From: JAXGTD01 sp040775095
Lineage (GTDB): Bacteria > Pseudomonadota > Gammaproteobacteria > Chromatiales > Chromatiaceae
Direction of reading: 5' to 3'
Length of the DNA: 58,892 nucleotides
NCBI GenBank assembly: GCA_040775095.1
Contig: JAXGTD010000009.1
Location: forward strand, 1 to 58,892
Shown: in pieces, positions 17,747 through 25,900 of the stretch
Position numbering within the stretch: position 1 is the first letter of the stretch
Layout: each line of letters opens with the position of its first letter
Position numbers and translations under genes: made by a program
The notes under the pieces: model-generated
What the model saw: only the letters and a program-made list of their open reading frames with translations
Databases searched by the model: none
Told to the model about the DNA's origin: nothing

Positions 17747-18604
17747 TCAGCCCCCCGGCCGAAGCGCGAAGGCCAGGTCCACCAACAGGATGGTCGTGAC
17801 CGCTCCGATCATGGTTCGCGTCGCGGCGCGTCCGATGCCCTCGGCGTCGCGACCGGCCATGGTCCCGTTGACGGTCGCGATCAGCGCAATCAACAGTGCA
17901 AACAGGGGCGGCTTGCTCAGGGCCACGGCCAGGTCCGCCGGCGAGAGTGTCTGACGCACCGCATCGATGAACAGCGCCGGCGGCACGCTGGCCATCAGGG
18001 CGAGCCAGGCGGACGCCGAGACCAGGGTGACCAGGCTGCCCCACACCGCGAACGCGAAGGACATCAACAACATGGCCAGCAGCACCGGGCCGGTCGTGTA
18101 CGGGATGGGGTGGATGCCGCAAACCAGCAGCCCGTCCATCTCCCCGGTGACCACCAGTGTCGCCTGACGGACGGCCAGCGCGACCCCGGCACGCCCGGCG
18201 ACCAGGATGCCGACCAGCAGCGGGATCAACTCCATCACCACCGCGTAGCTGATCGAGAACAGGAACAGGCCGGGCAGATCGAAGTTGTCCAGCACGTTGG
18301 CGGTCTGGTGGCCGAGGATCAGGCCAACGGCGGCAGCCACCAGGGTGATGGCCGGAAGAATCGACAGCCCGGACTGGCGCAGCGCGGCCGCGAACGCGGG
18401 TAGGTCGAGTCGGCCGCGCCCGGTCAGGATGCGCCCATAGAGCCCCGCGCAGAGCTGCAGCGTGACCGCGGCCAGGCCGAGCTCCTCGAGCCAGCCGAAG
18501 GCGCCACGGAACGCCCGTGACGACGTACCCCGATGAACGATGGGTCCGGAGGGCGGCATGCGTGATTGGCGATCGCTAACCTTTGGGCCGAAGATGACCG
18601 GCAT
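17747..18604 (-). CDS. MlaE family ABC lipid permease
   Basis: 285 residues from the ATG at 18604; an ATG at 18559 would give 270, nearer the usual 260, and neither has a clear ribosome site. Five or so membrane helices. The MlaE core is visible: a segment ending in VVMELIPLLVGILVAGRAGVA, followed by VTGEMDGLLVCGIHPIPYT. The normal EXGTM/EQIDAL-type coupling segment is altered here (ALAVRQATLVVTGEMDGL), in line with the degenerate ATPase next to it. It is the first gene of the operon and lies downstream of bioA on the same strand. Confidence 0.86.
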   Translation of the reverse strand: MPVIFGPKVSDRQSRMPPSGPIVHRGTSSRAFRGAFGWLEELGLAAVTLQLCAGLYGRILTGRGRLDLPAFAAALRQSGLSILPAITLVAAAVGLILGHQTANVLDNFDLPGLFLFSISYAVVMELIPLLVGILVAGRAGVALAVRQATLVVTGEMDGLLVCGIHPIPYTTGPVLLAMLLMSFAFAVWGSLVTLVSASAWLALMASVPPALFIDAVRQTLSPADLAVALSKPPLFALLIALIATVNGTMAGRDAEGIGRAATRTMIGAVTTILLVDLAFALRPGG

Positions 18605-18640
18605 GTTAACCGAAAACCGTGGCCGGCCCGCGGCCTGGCC

Positions 18641-19954
18641 TCACGCCAGCGCGATGACCTCGCTCGTCACCGAGCAGACCCGTGCGAGCTGCTCATCGGT
18701 GATGATGTATGGCGGCATCAGATAGACCAGTCGCCCGAACGGTCGCACCCAGACGCCGCGCTCGACGAAGCGGCGCTGGATCGCGCGCATTGGCACGGGC
18801 TGCTCCATCTCCACGACCCCGATGGCGCCGAGCACGCGCACGTCCGCGACACCGGGCAGGCCCTGGCACGGCCTGAGCCCGACGCGCAACCCGGCCTCGA
18901 TGCGTGCGATGTTGGCCTGCCAGTCTCCTCCGAGCAGCAGGTCGATGCTGGCATTGGCGATCGCGCATGCCAGCGGGTTGCCCATGAAGGTCGGCCCGTG
19001 CATGAAGGCCCCGGGTGTGCCCGCCGAGATGGTCGCGGCCACCCGCGCGCTGGCCAGCGTGGCGGCCGAGGTCAGGTAGCCACCGGTCAGCGCCTTGCCC
19101 AGGGTCATGATGTCCGGGCTGATGCCCGCGTGCTCGCATGCGAACAGCCGGCCGGTGCGGCCGAAGCCGGTGGCGATCTCATCGGCGATCAGAAGCACAT
19201 CAAAGCGGTCGCACAACGCCCGTACCCCGGCCAGGTAGGCCGCCGAGTAGAAATGCATGCCGCCCGCGCCCTGCACGATGGGTTCCAGGATCACCGCGGC
19301 CAGCTCGTGCTGGTGTCGCTCGATCAGCGTGGCGAAGTCGGCGATGTCCGCGTCGCTGCATGGGTGGCCGAAACCCGGCCCTGGACGTGGCGCGAACAGC
19401 TGTTGGGGGAGTACGCGGCTGAACAGGTGGTGCATGCCGGTGACCGGGTCGCAGACCGACATCGCGTCGAAGGTGTCGCCGTGATAGCCCCCGCGCGGGG
19501 TCAGGAAGCGCGTGCGCTCGGGTTGGTCCGTCGCCTGCCAGTATTGCAGGGCCATCTTCATCGCGACCTCGACCGCGACCGACCCGGAGTCGCACAGGAA
19601 CACGTGCTGGAGCGGCTCCGGGGTCAGGCGCACCAGGCGCTCGACCAGCCCCATCGCGGGGGCATGGGTAAGACCGCCGAACATGACGTGGGACATGCGC
19701 CCGAGCTGATCGATGGCCGCGGCATTGAGCACCGGATGGTTGTAGCCATGGATCGCGCACCACCATGACGACATGGCGTCGATCAGCCGGCGCCCGTCGA
19801 GCAGCTCGAGCTCGCAGCCGTGGGCGGCATGGACCGGGTAGACCGGATCCCGGTCGCTGGTGGAGGTGTAGGGATGCCAGGCGTGGGCGGCATCGATGGC
19901 CAACATCTGCGCGGCACTCAGCCCGGAGCCGGTACTGGGCATGGTCGCCGTCAA
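18641..19954 (-). CDS. bioA: Adenosylmethionine-8-amino-7-oxononanoate aminotransferase BioA
   Basis: 437 residues, class III aminotransferase. N-terminal AWHPYTS and SSWWCAIHGYNHP are BioA hallmarks; PLP-site features include DSGSVAVEVAMKMALQYW, GGYHGDTFDAMSV and the lysine motif MTLGKALTGGY. It makes 7,8-diaminopelargonate in biotin synthesis using SAM as amino donor. No other bio gene lies in the window. The start overlaps the stop of the 113-residue gene upstream by 4 bases, so the two are translationally coupled. Confidence 0.96.
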   Translation of the reverse strand: MTATMPSTGSGLSAAQMLAIDAAHAWHPYTSTSDRDPVYPVHAAHGCELELLDGRRLIDAMSSWWCAIHGYNHPVLNAAAIDQLGRMSHVMFGGLTHAPAMGLVERLVRLTPEPLQHVFLCDSGSVAVEVAMKMALQYWQATDQPERTRFLTPRGGYHGDTFDAMSVCDPVTGMHHLFSRVLPQQLFAPRPGPGFGHPCSDADIADFATLIERHQHELAAVILEPIVQGAGGMHFYSAAYLAGVRALCDRFDVLLIADEIATGFGRTGRLFACEHAGISPDIMTLGKALTGGYLTSAATLASARVAATISAGTPGAFMHGPTFMGNPLACAIANASIDLLLGGDWQANIARIEAGLRVGLRPCQGLPGVADVRVLGAIGVVEMEQPVPMRAIQRRFVERGVWVRPFGRLVYLMPPYIITDEQLARVCSVTSEVIALA

Positions 19955-20292
19955 AGGACCTCCAGCGCGCGCACCAGCGCCCTGATCTCCGGCGCTCTGT
20001 CCAACGCGCCCTCCCAGAATTGCTCGCTGCGCACGGACGCGCCCTCGCCGATGCGCAGCTCGGCCACGAATCCCTCCGCGCCCTCCGGGGCCGGAAGATC
20101 CCGCGGTTTGCGCAGGGAATCGATCAGCTGCGACAGATGCGCCTGCCGCGTGGGATCGAGCGTGCCGCGGCGCGGCTTGTGGCTGGTGTAGTCGCCGCTG
20201 TCGATGGCGAAGCTACCGTCGGCGGCGACGTCGATCACGAGCATGTAGTCGTCTTGGCCGACGACCCGATAATGGATGGGGGGCAAAGACAT
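19951..20292 (-). CDS. Small conserved-looking protein coupled to bioA
   Basis: 113 residues from the ATG at 20292, which has GAGGAGAG at good spacing; the longer frame upstream is non-coding in character. No signal or membrane segment. It is a compact alpha/beta-looking protein (DYMLVIDVAADGSFAIDSGD, then LDPTRQAHLSQLIDSLRKP). The strand-helix pattern vaguely resembles emfourin-type small inhibitor domains, which I hold only as a possibility. The 4-base overlap with bioA suggests co-expression, but I cannot assign a function. Confidence 0.65.
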   Translation of the reverse strand: MSLPPIHYRVVGQDDYMLVIDVAADGSFAIDSGDYTSHKPRRGTLDPTRQAHLSQLIDSLRKPRDLPAPEGAEGFVAELRIGEGASVRSEQFWEGALDRAPEIRALVRALEVL

Positions 20293-20941
20293 GAGCGCTC
20301 TCCTCATGGCTGGCAGGGGGCGGATGACCCGGCGCCGGCATAGACCCGTGCGCCGGCAGCGCGCGTGCCGGATGGGTCCGGGCCGCACAGGTTCAGCATA
20401 GCGCAGAGCGGGGGCGGGGTGCCCACGCCGGGGGAGGCCTGCCCCGTGGCGTGCCTGGCCGGTGGGAGGCCCGCTTCGCGGGGCGACGGACCTGGCAAAA
20501 GAGGGATGCGGGTTTGGCAAGTGGGGCAGCCCGGGCCCTGTTTGGGCTATCCTCGTCGCATCCGGGCGGCGGACGTCGCCCGCCGTCCACCGTTCGGGCC
20601 CTGCCTGGCCCGGGTGGATGACGCTATTTGGTATGAAAGTCGCATGGTATTTTTGAATGTGCGGCCAGCAGCAAGGCGAGCCGCTTGCCCTGACGAACCC
20701 GCGGCGCCCTTATCGATGGTGGCCGGCACTCGAGGAACATTGTCCGGGGGGCGTTTCCCGGGCTTGCCACGCCGGGCCCGCCATTGCCAGAGGCCCTAAG
20801 CTTTTGAAAATCTGGCAATCCACGAATCGCGCCTCTCCGGTCTCGACCCGATTTCACCCATGGATGGATCAAGGCATGCGTCTCCCGGGACGCTGACGAT
20901 CCCCAATCAAACCTCATTCATCACGATCAGGAATATCCTCT
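20293..20941. promoter_or_regulatory. Long intergenic region upstream of pckA
   Basis: 649 bases between the small gene (minus) and pckA (plus), so it is divergent and should contain two promoters. AT-rich patches stand out against the GC-rich background at about 20621-20656 and 20798-20816 and are the best promoter candidates. A REP-like palindrome lies at 20462-20487. No open frame here looks coding. Confidence 0.35.
20462..20487. repeat. REP-like palindrome, single copy
   Basis: The sequence GTGGGAGGCCCGCTTCGCGG and the following GGCGAC contain the stem GCCCCGC/GCGGGGC-type palindrome preceded by GTGGGAG and followed by GAC. It matches the second element at 50837-50902 in flanks and design, and resembles the GTAGGAGCCCGC-type REP elements of other gammaproteobacteria. 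Confidence 0.5.
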
Positions 20942-22519
20942 ATGAGCACGATCGACTTGAGCGGTATCGGTATCACGCCAGACATCCTCTGTTCCCGCTG
21001 GCCGACGCCTCGGCTGGTCGAGCAGGCGGTCAAGGACAACGAGGGACACCTGCTGCATCACCTCGCGCTTGCCGTGCGTACCGGGCACACGGGCCGTTCG
21101 CCGAAGGACCGCTTTATCGTCGACGACGCGGTCACGCACTCCACGGTGCTGTGGAACAACATCAACCAACCCATCAGCGAGGAGAGCTTCAACGCGATCT
21201 TCAAGCGGGTGAAGCAGTATCTGCGGGCCTACAGCGCCAATATTCAGGATGTCTATGCCGGCGCCGACGCGCGTTATCGGATGCCGGTGCGCTTCATCGG
21301 TACCCAGGCCTGGCATGCGCTGTTCGTGCGCAACATGTTCATCCTGCCGACGGACGAGGAGCTCGAGACCTTCGAGCCGGAGTGGACCGTCATCGATGTG
21401 CCGCGCATGGGGCTGGACGAGCCCACGGCCCGCGATCTTGGTCTGCGCTCGAATGACTTCATCCTCCTGGACTTCACCAAGAAGCTGATCCTGATCGGCG
21501 GCACCGGCTATGCCGGGGAGATCAAAAAGTCCGTCTTCACGGTGCTGAACTACCTGCTTCCCGTGCAGAACGTCTTGCCCATGCACGCATCGGTCAACGT
21601 CGGACACGACGGCGTGGTGACGGTGTTCTTCGGGCTGTCCGGAACGGGAAAGACCACGCTGTCGATGGACCCCGAGCGCCTGTTCCTGGGCGACGACGAG
21701 CACGGCTGGAGCGACGAGGGCGTCTACAACTTCGAGGGAGGCTGCTACGCCAAGACGATCTGCCTTTCCCGCGAGAACGAGCCTCTGATCTACGCCGCCT
21801 GCGAGCGGCACGGCACCACGATCGAGAACGTTGCCTGGAACCCGCTGGACCGCTACATCGACTACGACGACGGGGAGTACACCGAGAACGGCCGGGCCTC
21901 GTTCTCCATCGATGCCATCCCCAACGCGATCACGAGCGGAAAGGCAGGCCACCCCGACTGCATCATCTTCCTCACCGCCGATGCCTTCGGCGTGCTGCCG
22001 CCGGTTGCACGGCTCTCGCCGGAGCAGGCCGCCTATCACTTCAGTCTGGGCTATACGGCGAAGGTGGCCGGCACGGAGAGGGGCATCAAAGAGCCGCAGC
22101 CGGCCTTCAGCGCGTTGTACGGCGAGCCGTTCTTTCCGCGCACGCACTCGGTCTACAGCAAGCTGTTCATGAAGAAGATCCGGGAGCATCAGGTGCCCGT
22201 CTGGCTGGTGAACACCGGCTGGACAGGTGGCAAGTACGGTGTTGGCAAACGCATCGACATCCCGGTCACGCGCGCCATCGTCCGCGCCATCCAGGACGGC
22301 AAGCTCAACGAGGTCGAGTTCAAGAAGAACGAGGTGTTCGGCTTCGATGTGCCCCTGAGCTGTCCGGGGGTGCCCGCGGGGATGCTCGATCCCATGTCCA
22401 CCTGGAGCGACCAGGCGGCCTATCTGGCCGAGCAGAACGCGTTGGCGAAGCGCTTCGTCGAGCGTGCGGCGACCCTCGACATGCCACCCGAGGTGGCCGC
22501 GGAGAACCCGCGCGTCTGA
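20942..22519 (+). CDS. pckA: Phosphoenolpyruvate carboxykinase (ATP)
   Basis: 525 residues, full length. Substrate and nucleotide motifs are intact: RTGHTGRSPKDRF near residue 40, GGTGYAGEIKKSVF, the kinase loop FFGLSGTGKTTLS (about 229-241), the metal site LFLGDDEHGWSD, and NTGWTGGKYGVGKRI. It decarboxylates and phosphorylates oxaloacetate to PEP, the entry to gluconeogenesis, in the cytoplasm. AGGA lies about 10 bases before the ATG. Monocistronic; the next gene is 429 bases away. Confidence 0.97.
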   Translation: MSTIDLSGIGITPDILCSRWPTPRLVEQAVKDNEGHLLHHLALAVRTGHTGRSPKDRFIVDDAVTHSTVLWNNINQPISEESFNAIFKRVKQYLRAYSANIQDVYAGADARYRMPVRFIGTQAWHALFVRNMFILPTDEELETFEPEWTVIDVPRMGLDEPTARDLGLRSNDFILLDFTKKLILIGGTGYAGEIKKSVFTVLNYLLPVQNVLPMHASVNVGHDGVVTVFFGLSGTGKTTLSMDPERLFLGDDEHGWSDEGVYNFEGGCYAKTICLSRENEPLIYAACERHGTTIENVAWNPLDRYIDYDDGEYTENGRASFSIDAIPNAITSGKAGHPDCIIFLTADAFGVLPPVARLSPEQAAYHFSLGYTAKVAGTERGIKEPQPAFSALYGEPFFPRTHSVYSKLFMKKIREHQVPVWLVNTGWTGGKYGVGKRIDIPVTRAIVRAIQDGKLNEVEFKKNEVFGFDVPLSCPGVPAGMLDPMSTWSDQAAYLAEQNALAKRFVERAATLDMPPEVAAENPRV

Positions 22520-22948
22520 CACCCAACCAACCCGAAGGGCGTGCCTCGCGCCCTCGCGGCCGGGCGGGGCGATGGCGAGGGAGCCAGAGTGATCCAGGGT
22601 GGCACCTGGGTCATGTCGCGGCGGGGCTGGGTTGGTCCGGTCCTGGTGGGGCATCATCGACTGGTCCTCGCCTCATCGGCCATCGGGGATCGCGTTCATG
22701 CGCGGTCCCACGCGGCCGCGGTCGGTCCGGAAATGCACCGTTTTTGATCGCTACCGCGCTGTTACGCACCAGTCTGGGTCGATCCGGGCCCGTCGCCGCC
22801 CATCGTCGCCGGGCGTGATGCCATCCGGTCGCGATGTCCGGATGACACGCGCCGAGCAGGACAGCCTCGAGGACGCGCCAGTGCCGCCGGTTGCCACCGC
22901 GACCCGGTTCTTGCAAACGTGAACCGCCGGATGCGTAAGGAGCAGACC
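22520..22948. other. Intergenic region after pckA
   Basis: 429 bases with no convincing gene. A GC-rich imperfect stem (GGGCG/CGCCC) follows the pckA stop within 40 bases but has no T-run, so it is not a clear terminator. The promoter of the methyltransferase gene should lie in the distal part. Confidence 0.3.
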
Positions 22949-23719
22949 ATGCAATGGGATAGCGAACGTTACCTGCGCCAACATGGTTTCGTCATCGAGC
23001 GCGGCCAGGCGTTGGTGGAACTGCTCGACCCGAGGTCCGGTGAGCGCATCCTCGACCTCGCCTGCGGCACCGGCGACATCACCCAAACCATTGCCGAGCG
23101 CGGTGCGCGGGTCGTGGGGGTAGACAGCTCACCGGAGATGATCGCCGCCGCGCGCCAGCGCTTTCCGGGGCTCGACTTCCGAGTCGAAGACGCGGCCGCG
23201 CTGCCGTTCGATGGGGAGTTCGATGCCGTCTTCTCCCATGCCGCGCTGCACTGGGTGAAACGCGCCGAGGATGCCATCCGCGGCATGCGCCGCGCGCTCA
23301 AGCCCGGGGGCCGCCTGATCGCGGAATTCGGCGGCTGGGGCAACGTCTCGGTGCTGGAGGAGGCGTTCGCGCGGGCGCTGCGCGATGTCGCCGGCCGCAA
23401 CTATGTCAGCCCCTGGTATTTCCCGCGCCTGGGCGAGTACGCCGTCCGACTGGAGACCAACGGCCTGCTCGTTCGCGCCGCCTGGCATTTCGACCGGCCG
23501 ACACCGCTGCAGGGTGAGGATGGCTTGCGGCAGTGGCTGCTCCAGTTTCTGCCCCGGCACCTGGCCGACCTGGACGATGATGGCCCGGGCCAGTCGACGC
23601 GCGACGCCGTCATGGCGGCGACCGAGGCGAACGCGAGGGATGCCCTGTTGCGCGATGGGGTCTGGTACGCCGACTACCGGCGTCTGCGGATCGTGGCCGA
23701 GGCCGCGCCGGCCGGCTAA
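22949..23719 (+). CDS. Class I SAM-dependent methyltransferase
   Basis: 256 residues from the ATG at 22949, chosen because AAGGAG lies 8 bases upstream; GTG 22919 and ATG 22931 are less likely. Motif I is ILDLACGTGDITQTIAERGA (about residues 31-50), followed by VVGVDSSPEMIAAAR and the post-motif region FDAVFSHAALHWVK, typical of Methyltransf_11/25 enzymes related to trans-aconitate methyltransferase. The acceptor cannot be read from sequence. Isolated gene; the region downstream is a mobile-element scar. Confidence 0.85.
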   Translation: MQWDSERYLRQHGFVIERGQALVELLDPRSGERILDLACGTGDITQTIAERGARVVGVDSSPEMIAAARQRFPGLDFRVEDAAALPFDGEFDAVFSHAALHWVKRAEDAIRGMRRALKPGGRLIAEFGGWGNVSVLEEAFARALRDVAGRNYVSPWYFPRLGEYAVRLETNGLLVRAAWHFDRPTPLQGEDGLRQWLLQFLPRHLADLDDDGPGQSTRDAVMAATEANARDALLRDGVWYADYRRLRIVAEAAPAG

Positions 23720-23737
23720 GACGCAAACCCGCTCGCG

Positions 23738-23846
23738 GCTTTCGAATGGGATGAGGCCAAGAACCTCGAAATCGTGGAAAAGCACGGTGTCTCATTCTAC
23801 GAGGCCCAGCATGCGTTCCTCGATCCGAACCGTCTCATAGCAAGCG
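23738..23846 (+). pseudogene. brnT toxin gene remnant
   Basis: In one plus-strand frame the DNA encodes FEWDEAKNLEIVEKHGVSFY followed by EAQHAFLDPNRLIAS, a clear match to the N-terminal half of BrnT ribonuclease toxins of type II BrnT/BrnA systems. There is no start codon (an in-frame TAA lies at 23717) and the second half is replaced by transposase-derived sequence around 23846-23855. No brnA antitoxin is present. It is a decayed toxin gene truncated at both ends. Confidence 0.75.
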
Positions 23847-23849
23847 AGA

Positions 23850-24160
23850 GTGCCGAGATGTTGTTCCTGTTCTGGGTGACCAGGTAGATCGCCTGGAACC
23901 ACGTGGTCAGGGGCACCCTGGCGGCATGCAACAGCGTCCCGGAGCGCAACGTCGTCTGCGCCCGGCACTGGGCGCACTGCCAGTAGCGGCGCCCCTCGAC
24001 GAGGAACGTCGAGTGCGCGCGCGCCGCACTCGGGGCAGAGGAAGCCATCGGGCCAACGGGCGCGTAACAGCGCCGACGCGCAGGCCGACTCGCTGCCGTA
24101 GTGCTCGATGAAGGTGCTCAGGGACATGCCGGGTTGGAACTGGATCGGGTTCTTTGGCAT
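23850..24160 (-). pseudogene. IS1595-type transposase N-terminal remnant, frameshifted
   Basis: From an ATG at 24160 the minus strand encodes MPKNPIQFQPGMSLSTFIEH and continues to ARWPDGFLCPECGARA. It then shifts frame within a GC-alternating run near 24020-24030 and continues as STFLVEGRRYWQCAQC, TTLRSGTLLHAARVPLTTWF and QAIYLVTQNRNNISALSLA. Two CXXC zinc-ribbon halves and the WF-AIYL-TQ pattern are those of IS1595-family transposases. The DDE-like catalytic C-terminus is missing, cut off at the junction with the brnT remnant. No intact inverted terminal repeats were seen. Confidence 0.75.
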
Positions 24161-24206
24161 CGCAGGCGCTCCGGTGGCGGACACGCTGCGTAGTGTGCCG
24201 GCACTC

Positions 24207-24292
24207 CAGGCTCAGGCCGTGAGCCTGCCAGCTGAGTTATCGCGCTAGTCACCTCCGGTTATTGGTGCGTTAGCCATCAAGGAGCCTTGATG
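24207..24292. repeat. Two short perfect inverted repeats beside the transposase remnant
   Basis: CAGGCTCA-GGCCG-TGAGCCTG at 24207-24227 and CATCAAGG-AG-CCTTGATG at 24275-24292 are perfect 8-bp stems. Neither is followed by a T-run, so they are not standard terminators. They lie just upstream of the transposase start and may be IS end sequences or transcription-blocking structures. Confidence 0.4.
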
Positions 24293-24416
24293 CCCGTTAT
24301 TCTTCAGCCTTGGATGCAGAGGGATGCCCCATAGCCTGTCCGCGCGGAGTAGGAGCGCTGATCGCCGGATCGCAATGGTACCGACGACGCGGGTGCAACG
24401 CCGCCTCGCTTGCCGC

Positions 24417-25208
24417 TCAGCGCGGGACGATCCCCAATAGGTTGCGCACCCGTTTCCATGGGTTCAGGGAGACAGCGGAGTTGCCTGGCCCGCGGTCGAA
24501 GTAGAACCCGGTCGAGGACCCGCCATCCAGATTCAGCGCTCGATCGACCTTCCACGGTGTCAGGGCGTCGGGGGAGGCGAGGCACTGCCCGAGCTCGGCG
24601 AGCGTGACAGGGCTAAAGATGGCCCCCAGGACCCAGTGCCCGCGCCAGTCTGTCGCGATGAAGGTCCGGCGATTCGGATCGGCTGAGGACAGGCCCCGCA
24701 GCGCACGCCCGTGCTCGACGAGATACGGGCCGCTTTGCAGCAAGGCGCTGATGCCAGGATGATCCTGGAACTGCGCGCGGCGCATGAGGTGGATGCCCCG
24801 GTTGTCAGAGTAGGCCACGCCACTGAGCAGCCTTGCGGTTTCGAACCGGTTTATCCGTTGTCCGTGGGAAATCATCAGCCCGACCGGCCGCCAGTCCGGG
24901 TGAAAAAAACCTCCGTTGACCCCCGCGACGCATCCCTCGGCCCGGAAGGCGTCCGCCAGGGTCGGGTCGGACGGCTCGGCGCCGGCCCCGAGATCGACGA
25001 CCTCCAGGCGGAATGCCCGTGAGGTGAAGAAGGCCAGGTGCGCGGTGATCTGCCTGCCGTCGGACGGTCGGACCGCGGTTCGTTTCGCGTAATACAGGTC
25101 GGGGCCGATGTCCTGGCGATCGGGTGTCCCGGCGGGCTCCCAGTCCTCGGCGAGGACGTTTGAGGCGATCATCAGCATGGCGCACAGGAGCAGGCGGGGC
25201 AAAGTCAT
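24417..25208 (-). CDS. Phosphodiester glycosidase family protein (NAGPA domain, DUF2233)
   Basis: 263 residues with a signal peptide (about 1-20, ending VLA). The domain shows CVAGVNGGFFHPDWRPVGLM, LLQSGPYLVEHGRAL, RRTFIATDWRGHWVL and the diagnostic LNLDGGSSTGFYFD. This is the phosphodiester glycosidase fold of PF09992, proteins cleaving N-acetylglucosamine-1-phosphodiester bonds or acting on cell-wall sugars. Probably periplasmic or secreted. The start codon has no Shine-Dalgarno: a heptanucleotide repeat array begins only 8 bases upstream. Confidence 0.85.
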   Translation of the reverse strand: MTLPRLLLCAMLMIASNVLAEDWEPAGTPDRQDIGPDLYYAKRTAVRPSDGRQITAHLAFFTSRAFRLEVVDLGAGAEPSDPTLADAFRAEGCVAGVNGGFFHPDWRPVGLMISHGQRINRFETARLLSGVAYSDNRGIHLMRRAQFQDHPGISALLQSGPYLVEHGRALRGLSSADPNRRTFIATDWRGHWVLGAIFSPVTLAELGQCLASPDALTPWKVDRALNLDGGSSTGFYFDRGPGNSAVSLNPWKRVRNLLGIVPR

Positions 25209-25612
25209 GTCGCGGGTTCGGAGTTCGGAGTTCGGAGTTCGGAGTTCGGGGTTCGGGGTTCGGGGTTAGGTTACGGGGCGGTCGGCTACACGCGATCCCG
25301 CTGTTGGCGATCCGAGCCCCGCCCTGTTGGTCGGCGCATCGCCGCGGCACTTCCGGGGTGGGCCTCGCGGGGATAGGGTATGGGGCTGGAGCCGGTTTGT
25401 CGCGACCTCGTCGACGGCTTCCGCGGCTCGCGGGGGTCCAGCCCGGATGTTCGCCGGGTTTGGCGCCCCGGCGGATGCAGATCCCCAGGGGGCCCGGCCA
25501 AGGGCTGGCGGCGGGGGAGGGGTCGGACCCGCGATGCGAACCAACCCTGTTCAGATCGGCCGTAGCGCGCAACAATGCCGGCAGACCGCAACCAAACCGG
25601 GGGACTCGCGCG
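25209..25612. other. Divergent intergenic region with heptad repeats
   Basis: 404 bases between the glycosidase (minus) and the small gene at 25613 (plus). The first 56 bases hold the heptad array. The rest is GC-rich with no coding frame I believe and no identifiable promoter. Confidence 0.35.
25216..25264. repeat. Heptanucleotide tandem repeat array
   Basis: Seven perfect 7-base units in tandem: GTTCGGA four times, then GTTCGGG three times, followed by a degenerate eighth unit (GTTAGGT). The array lies 8 bases upstream of the start codon of the minus-strand glycosidase gene, occupying its expected ribosome binding and leader region. Copy-number change by slippage would alter the leader length in steps of 7. 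Confidence 0.95.
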
Positions 25613-25900
25613 ATGGTCGACCGACAAACCGAGGCAGGCGTGATTCAGGCCATTCTGGACAAGCTCGAGCATCAGACCCTGCCCCAGGCGCTTGACATCA
25701 AGCGCAACGTCGACGCGGGTGAGGCGCTCAGCGACATGGATACCCTTTTTCTGGACGACGCATTGGAGAACCTGCGCCGCGGCGGCCCGTATGTGCAGGC
25801 CCATCCGCAGTGGCAGTCGCTGTATTCGCGGCTGGTCGACCTCTATGACCAGATCACCCGCCAGGCGTTGAAGAACGAGCAGCCGCGTGGCGGCGGATGA
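25613..25900 (+). CDS. Small hypothetical protein, 95 residues
   Basis: 95 residues from the ATG at 25613; the open frame continues upstream but that part overlaps repeats and is rich in Arg/Gly. A GGGGGA element lies about 9 bases upstream of this ATG. The protein is helical and acidic in the middle (GVIQAILDKLEHQTLPQALD, then LSDMDTLFLDDALENLRRG), with no signal or membrane helix. I do not recognise the family. Confidence 0.6.
   Translation: MVDRQTEAGVIQAILDKLEHQTLPQALDIKRNVDAGEALSDMDTLFLDDALENLRRGGPYVQAHPQWQSLYSRLVDLYDQITRQALKNEQPRGGG

Noticed and set aside
24190..24300. Possible tRNA fragment or integron attC-like site near the inverted repeats (GCGTTAGCC, CAGCTGAGTTA)
   Set aside because: No complete cloverleaf can be drawn and the core-site bases do not fit the attC consensus; the sequence is better explained as transposase upstream DNA with short inverted repeats.
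25124..25612. Upstream extension of the plus-strand frame that ends at 25900
   Set aside because: It runs antisense to the glycosidase gene and through the heptad repeats, with Arg/Gly-rich random-looking composition; the ATG at 25613 with a GGGGGA element is the sensible start.
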